Shown here piece after piece: positions 61,573 through 64,000 of a stretch of 64,000 nucleotides of DNA. The first letter of the stretch is position 1; every line of letters begins with the position of its first letter. The stretch lies in the NCBI RefSeq assembly GCF_001484605.1, contig NZ_CP013747.1:2480001-2544000 (forward strand), given 5' to 3'. A program made the position numbers and the translations under genes. This stretch comes from Pseudarthrobacter sulfonivorans. GTDB lineage: Bacteria; Actinomycetota; Actinomycetes; Actinomycetales; Micrococcaceae. The notes below the pieces were generated by a model. The model was not told the origin of the DNA. It saw only the letters and a list, made by a program, of their open reading frames with translations, and ran no database searches.

Positions 61573-61668
61573 GAACTGACAGAGCGTCCGGCTGAACGTC
61601 GCACGAACTGAGAGAGCATCCGGCGGAACACTGCAGGAACTGCGAGAGCGTCCGCTGAGGGCGCAATT
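61573..61668. repeat. Three 32-bp imperfect tandem repeats
   Basis: Units begin at 61573, 61605 and 61637, each GAACTG[AC][CG]AGAGC[GA]TCCG followed by a more variable half. The period is exactly 32 bases. A single decayed unit in opposite orientation lies near 53343 after operon 1. Confidence 0.7.
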
Positions 61669-61729
61669 CCCCCGCAATTCCCCGGAAAACCGGTGATTTT
61701 AGTCAAAAAATGGCGGAAACACGCGGAAT

Positions 61730-61758
61730 TTGCGGACCTCGCGGGCCCAAGCTGGTAA
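61730..61758 (+). promoter_or_regulatory. Candidate promoter of the HU gene
   Basis: TTGCGG (61730-61735) and TGGTAA (61753-61758) are 17 bases apart, giving a leader of about 65 bases to the ATG at 61830. Confidence 0.4.
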
Positions 61759-61829
61759 GTTTTCGAACAGTGGCTTGCACGCATGCCGCGTTCAGGCTCC
61801 AGAAATCGTGACCGTCCAGGAGGACATCA

Positions 61830-62117
61830 ATGGCTAAGAACCGTAGTGAACTTGTTTCAGAGGTAGCAGGCAAGGCCGGCACCAGCCAGGCAGCCGTCAA
61901 CTCCGTCCTCGATGCACTGTTCGAGGTATTCGAGACTTCCGTCGCCGCCGGCGAGAAGATCACCATCCCGGGCTGGCTCGCAGTTGAGCGCACCGACCGT
62001 GCAGCACGCACCGGCCGCAACCCGCAGACGGGCGAGACCATCCAGATCGCCGCAGGCCACAGCGTCAAGCTGACCGCCGGCTCCAAGCTGAAGGCTGCAG
62101 TCGCCAAGAAGAAGTAG
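61830..62117 (+). CDS. hup: DNA-binding protein HU
   Basis: A 95-residue HU: MAKNRSELVSEVAGKAGTSQAAVNSVLDALFEVFETSVAAGEKITIPGWLAVERTDRAARTGRNPQTGETIQIAAGHSVKLTAGSKLKAAV, with the beta-arm RNPQTGE. It is the short form and lacks the long Lys/Ala-rich tail of mycobacterial HupB. AGGAGG lies 6 bases before the ATG. Abundant nucleoid protein; ended by the hairpin at 62136-62173. Confidence 0.96.
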   Translation: MAKNRSELVSEVAGKAGTSQAAVNSVLDALFEVFETSVAAGEKITIPGWLAVERTDRAARTGRNPQTGETIQIAAGHSVKLTAGSKLKAAVAKKK

Positions 62118-62135
62118 TCTTCTTCAGCCACAGCA

Positions 62136-62173
62136 GCAAAGGAGCGGCAACCTCAGGGTTGCCGCTCCTTTGC
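62136..62173 (+). terminator. Intrinsic terminator after hup
   Basis: GCAAAGGAGCGGCAACC pairs perfectly with its complement (17 bp, loop TCAG), followed by TTTAAG. Confidence 0.85.
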
Positions 62174-62235
62174 TTTAAGCCGATTCTGCTTTAATCCGAT
62201 TCGCCGCGCGGGCACCCGTAGCGGACAATGGATAG

Positions 62236-64000
62236 GTGCCTTCTGCAGCAAAATCCCGTCCCGCAGCACCCCAGCCAGGCCCCGACAGGGGCGCCCCGGC
62301 CAGGGCTGGCGGCGTCGTGGGGATTTCCCGGCCGTGGCAGCTCGCGGGCCTTGCAGCCCTCTTCCTGGGACTGACAGCGGCACTCCTTTTCTCCGGCGCC
62401 GCCGCGGCCCGTGAGGTCTCTGACCCGGGGGCACTGGTCCGCTGGGGGCTTCCCGTCAGCAAGGCCATCCACAACGTGGCACTGGCGACGGTGATCGGCG
62501 GACTGATCTTCGCCGTCGGCATCCTCCCCAGAACTGCGGGTCCCCGGTCCCGGACCCAGAAAGGCGACGCTCCGGAACATCCGGCGTTCGCCCGGGCCCT
62601 GGCCATTGCTGCCGCTGCGGGTGCTGCCTGGACGCTGTCGGCGGTGGCCGTACTGGTCCTTACTTACTCAGACGTTGCCGGACAGGCCGTTGGCGGGGAC
62701 GCGGAGTTCACCCGCGCCCTGGTGTACTTCATGACGGACATCGAGACCGGCCGGGCATGGTTGAGCGTGACCATCATCGCGGCCGTGGTGACCACGGCGC
62801 TGTTCGGTGTCAGATCCCTTGGCGGCCTTGCCCTCACGCTGATCCTGGCGCTGGCCGGGCTGGTTCCCGCCGCGCTGATCGGCCACTCCTCAAGCTCGTC
62901 GGACCATGAAGGCGCCATCAACTCCCTGGGCCTGCACCTTGTAGGCGTCAGCGCGTGGGTTGGCGGCATCGTCGTCCTGGCGCTGCTGTCCGGAATCCTG
63001 ACCGGCTCGAAGCCCGGCACGGCCGCCGACATTACCGAACCGACGCTGCGGCGTTTCTCCTCCCTGGCCGGCTTTGCGTTTGTGCTCGTCTTTGCCTCCG
63101 GCGTCATCAATGCCAGCATCCGCATCACCAACTGGGGTGACCTTTTTGGTTCCCCTTACGGACAGCTGATCCTCGCGAAATCGGCAGCCACCCTGGTCCT
63201 TGGCGGCATCGGTTTGATGCACCGGCAATGGGTGATCCCCCAGCTGGGCCGCAAAGGCTCGGCCATGTCCTCACGCCGCGTGCTGTGGCAGCTGGTGCTC
63301 GTGGAGCTCCTGGTTATGGGAGCCACCTCCGGCGTCGCCGTGGCCCTGAGCCGGTCGGCCCCGCCGCAGCCCACCACGTTTGCGCCGGACGCGTCGCCGG
63401 CCTTTATCCTCACCGGCTACGAGCTGCCGCCTGAACTGACGCCGGAACGCTGGCTGACGGAGTGGCGCTTTGACTGGCTCTGGGTGGCCGTGGTGCTCTT
63501 CGGGCTGGTGGCCTACTTCCTGGGCGTCGCCAAGGTGCTTGGACGCGGCGACAAGTGGCAGTGGTTCCGCGCAGTGAATTGGGTGATCGGCCTCCTGGTG
63601 CTGACCTTCATCACGTCAGGGCCGCCGTCGGTCTATGGCAGGATCCTCTTCTCCGCGCACATGGTGGACCACATGGCGCTGACCATGGTGGCACCCATCT
63701 TCCTGGTGCTCGGCGCCCCGGTGACGCTGGCCCTGCGGGCGTTGCCTGCCCGCGGCGACGGCACCCGGGGGGCGCGCGAATGGCTGCTCGTGTTTATCCA
63801 CTCCAAGTTCTCCCAGCTGGTCACGCACCCCATCTTCGCGGCGGCCAATTTCGCGGGGTCCATCGTGCTGTTCTACTACTCGGACGCGTTCGGCTTCGCC
63901 ATGCGGGACCACGTGGGCCACGAGCTCATGACCCTGCACTTCACGCTCACGGGTTACATCTTCATCCTGACCATGATCGGCACGGACCCGCTGCCCCGCC
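62236..64000 (+). CDS. CopD-CtaG fusion membrane protein (runs off window)
   Basis: The frame opens with GTG at 62236 and has no stop to the window end (588 codons). After a Pro/Ala-rich start and a transmembrane segment near residue 40, residues about 75-380 carry the CopD copper-resistance domain (DHEGAINSLGLHLVGVSAWVGGIVVLAL; FASGVINASIRI; LILAKSAATLVLGGIGLMHRQWVIPQLGR). From about residue 400 the CtaG/caa3-type assembly domain follows (RFDWLWVAVVLFG, FSAHMVDHMALTMVAPIFLVLGAPVTLALRALP, MRDHVGHELMTLHFTLTG). Both domains handle copper at the membrane, probably for cytochrome c oxidase. GACAAT lies 6 bases before the GTG, so the transcript may be leaderless. Confidence 0.88.
   Translation, partial: MPSAAKSRPAAPQPGPDRGAPARAGGVVGISRPWQLAGLAALFLGLTAALLFSGAAAAREVSDPGALVRWGLPVSKAIHNVALATVIGGLIFAVGILPRTAGPRSRTQKGDAPEHPAFARALAIAAAAGAAWTLSAVAVLVLTYSDVAGQAVGGDAEFTRALVYFMTDIETGRAWLSVTIIAAVVTTALFGVRSLGGLALTLILALAGLVPAALIGHSSSSSDHEGAINSLGLHLVGVSAWVGGIVVLALLSGILTGSKPGTAADITEPTLRRFSSLAGFAFVLVFASGVINASIRITNWGDLFGSPYGQLILAKSAATLVLGGIGLMHRQWVIPQLGRKGSAMSSRRVLWQLVLVELLVMGATSGVAVALSRSAPPQPTTFAPDASPAFILTGYELPPELTPERWLTEWRFDWLWVAVVLFGLVAYFLGVAKVLGRGDKWQWFRAVNWVIGLLVLTFITSGPPSVYGRILFSAHMVDHMALTMVAPIFLVLGAPVTLALRALPARGDGTRGAREWLLVFIHSKFSQLVTHPIFAAANFAGSIVLFYYSDAFGFAMRDHVGHELMTLHFTLTGYIFILTMIGTDPLPR

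Noticed and set aside
61573-61668. CRISPR-like array
   Set aside because: The 32-bp units are directly abutting with no unique spacers, and no cas genes are nearby.

Overview
The window is high-GC DNA from an actinobacterium, most probably Arthrobacter or Pseudarthrobacter. The clues are 16S/23S/5S operons of the high-GC Gram-positive type with no tRNA in the spacer, a partial DUF222/HNH-family gene, an IdeR/DtxR-type iron box, and many GTG starts and apparently leaderless promoters. Long antisense open frames are common because of the base composition and are not annotated.

Layout. 1-2519: partial DUF222 gene, an acetyltransferase-AAA+ ATPase fusion and a small DUF4242 protein, separated by near-identical long palindromes. 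2697-10253: an amino-acid catabolism island on the minus strand, made of a GntR regulator, L-asparaginase and asparagine permease operon, then a dicarboxylate symporter with a small winged-helix regulator, then aspartate ammonia-lyase and a second, paralogous GntR regulator. Together these would take up asparagine and convert it through aspartate to fumarate, with fumarate/C4-dicarboxylate exchange. 10437-11944: HipBA toxin-antitoxin pair. 11967-23771: housekeeping and unknown genes (toroid-fold protein, UDG-like protein, GIY-YIG-like protein, S4 protein, two aldo/keto reductases, a second methionine aminopeptidase divergent from an XRE regulator, a large acyl-CoA dehydrogenase, small membrane and PepSY proteins).

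23923-29827: three tightly coupled genes of a Wadjet/MksBEF-type SMC complex (jetA, jetB, jetC) with no jetD nuclease gene beside them. 29907-32428: TetR regulator and a DHA2-type exporter with an unusual C-terminal extension of transthyretin-like repeats. 32638-37821: ferric-siderophore uptake operon (binding protein, two permeases, ATPase, siderophore-interacting reductase) behind an iron box. 37958-46073: GH16 lipoprotein, two paralogous SGNH hydrolases, and a four-gene polyamine-type ABC transporter between them, with YciI and MarR genes.

46327-47040: rpmB-rpmG-rpsN encoding cysteine-poor (zinc-independent) forms of L28, L33 and S14. 47270-61480: two rRNA operons in direct tandem as a ~6.06 kb near-perfect duplication, separated by ~2.1 kb holding a YciI-like gene, a broken ISL3-type transposase remnant and a methyltransferase. 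61830-64000: HU protein and the start of a CopD-CtaG fusion that runs off the window.

The items most worth following are the jetD-less Wadjet locus, the tandem rRNA operons, palindromic repeats that have become coding sequence at the N-termini of jetB and a siderophore permease, the exporter with transthyretin-like repeats, and a 33-bp relic of the asparaginase 3' end in front of aspA.
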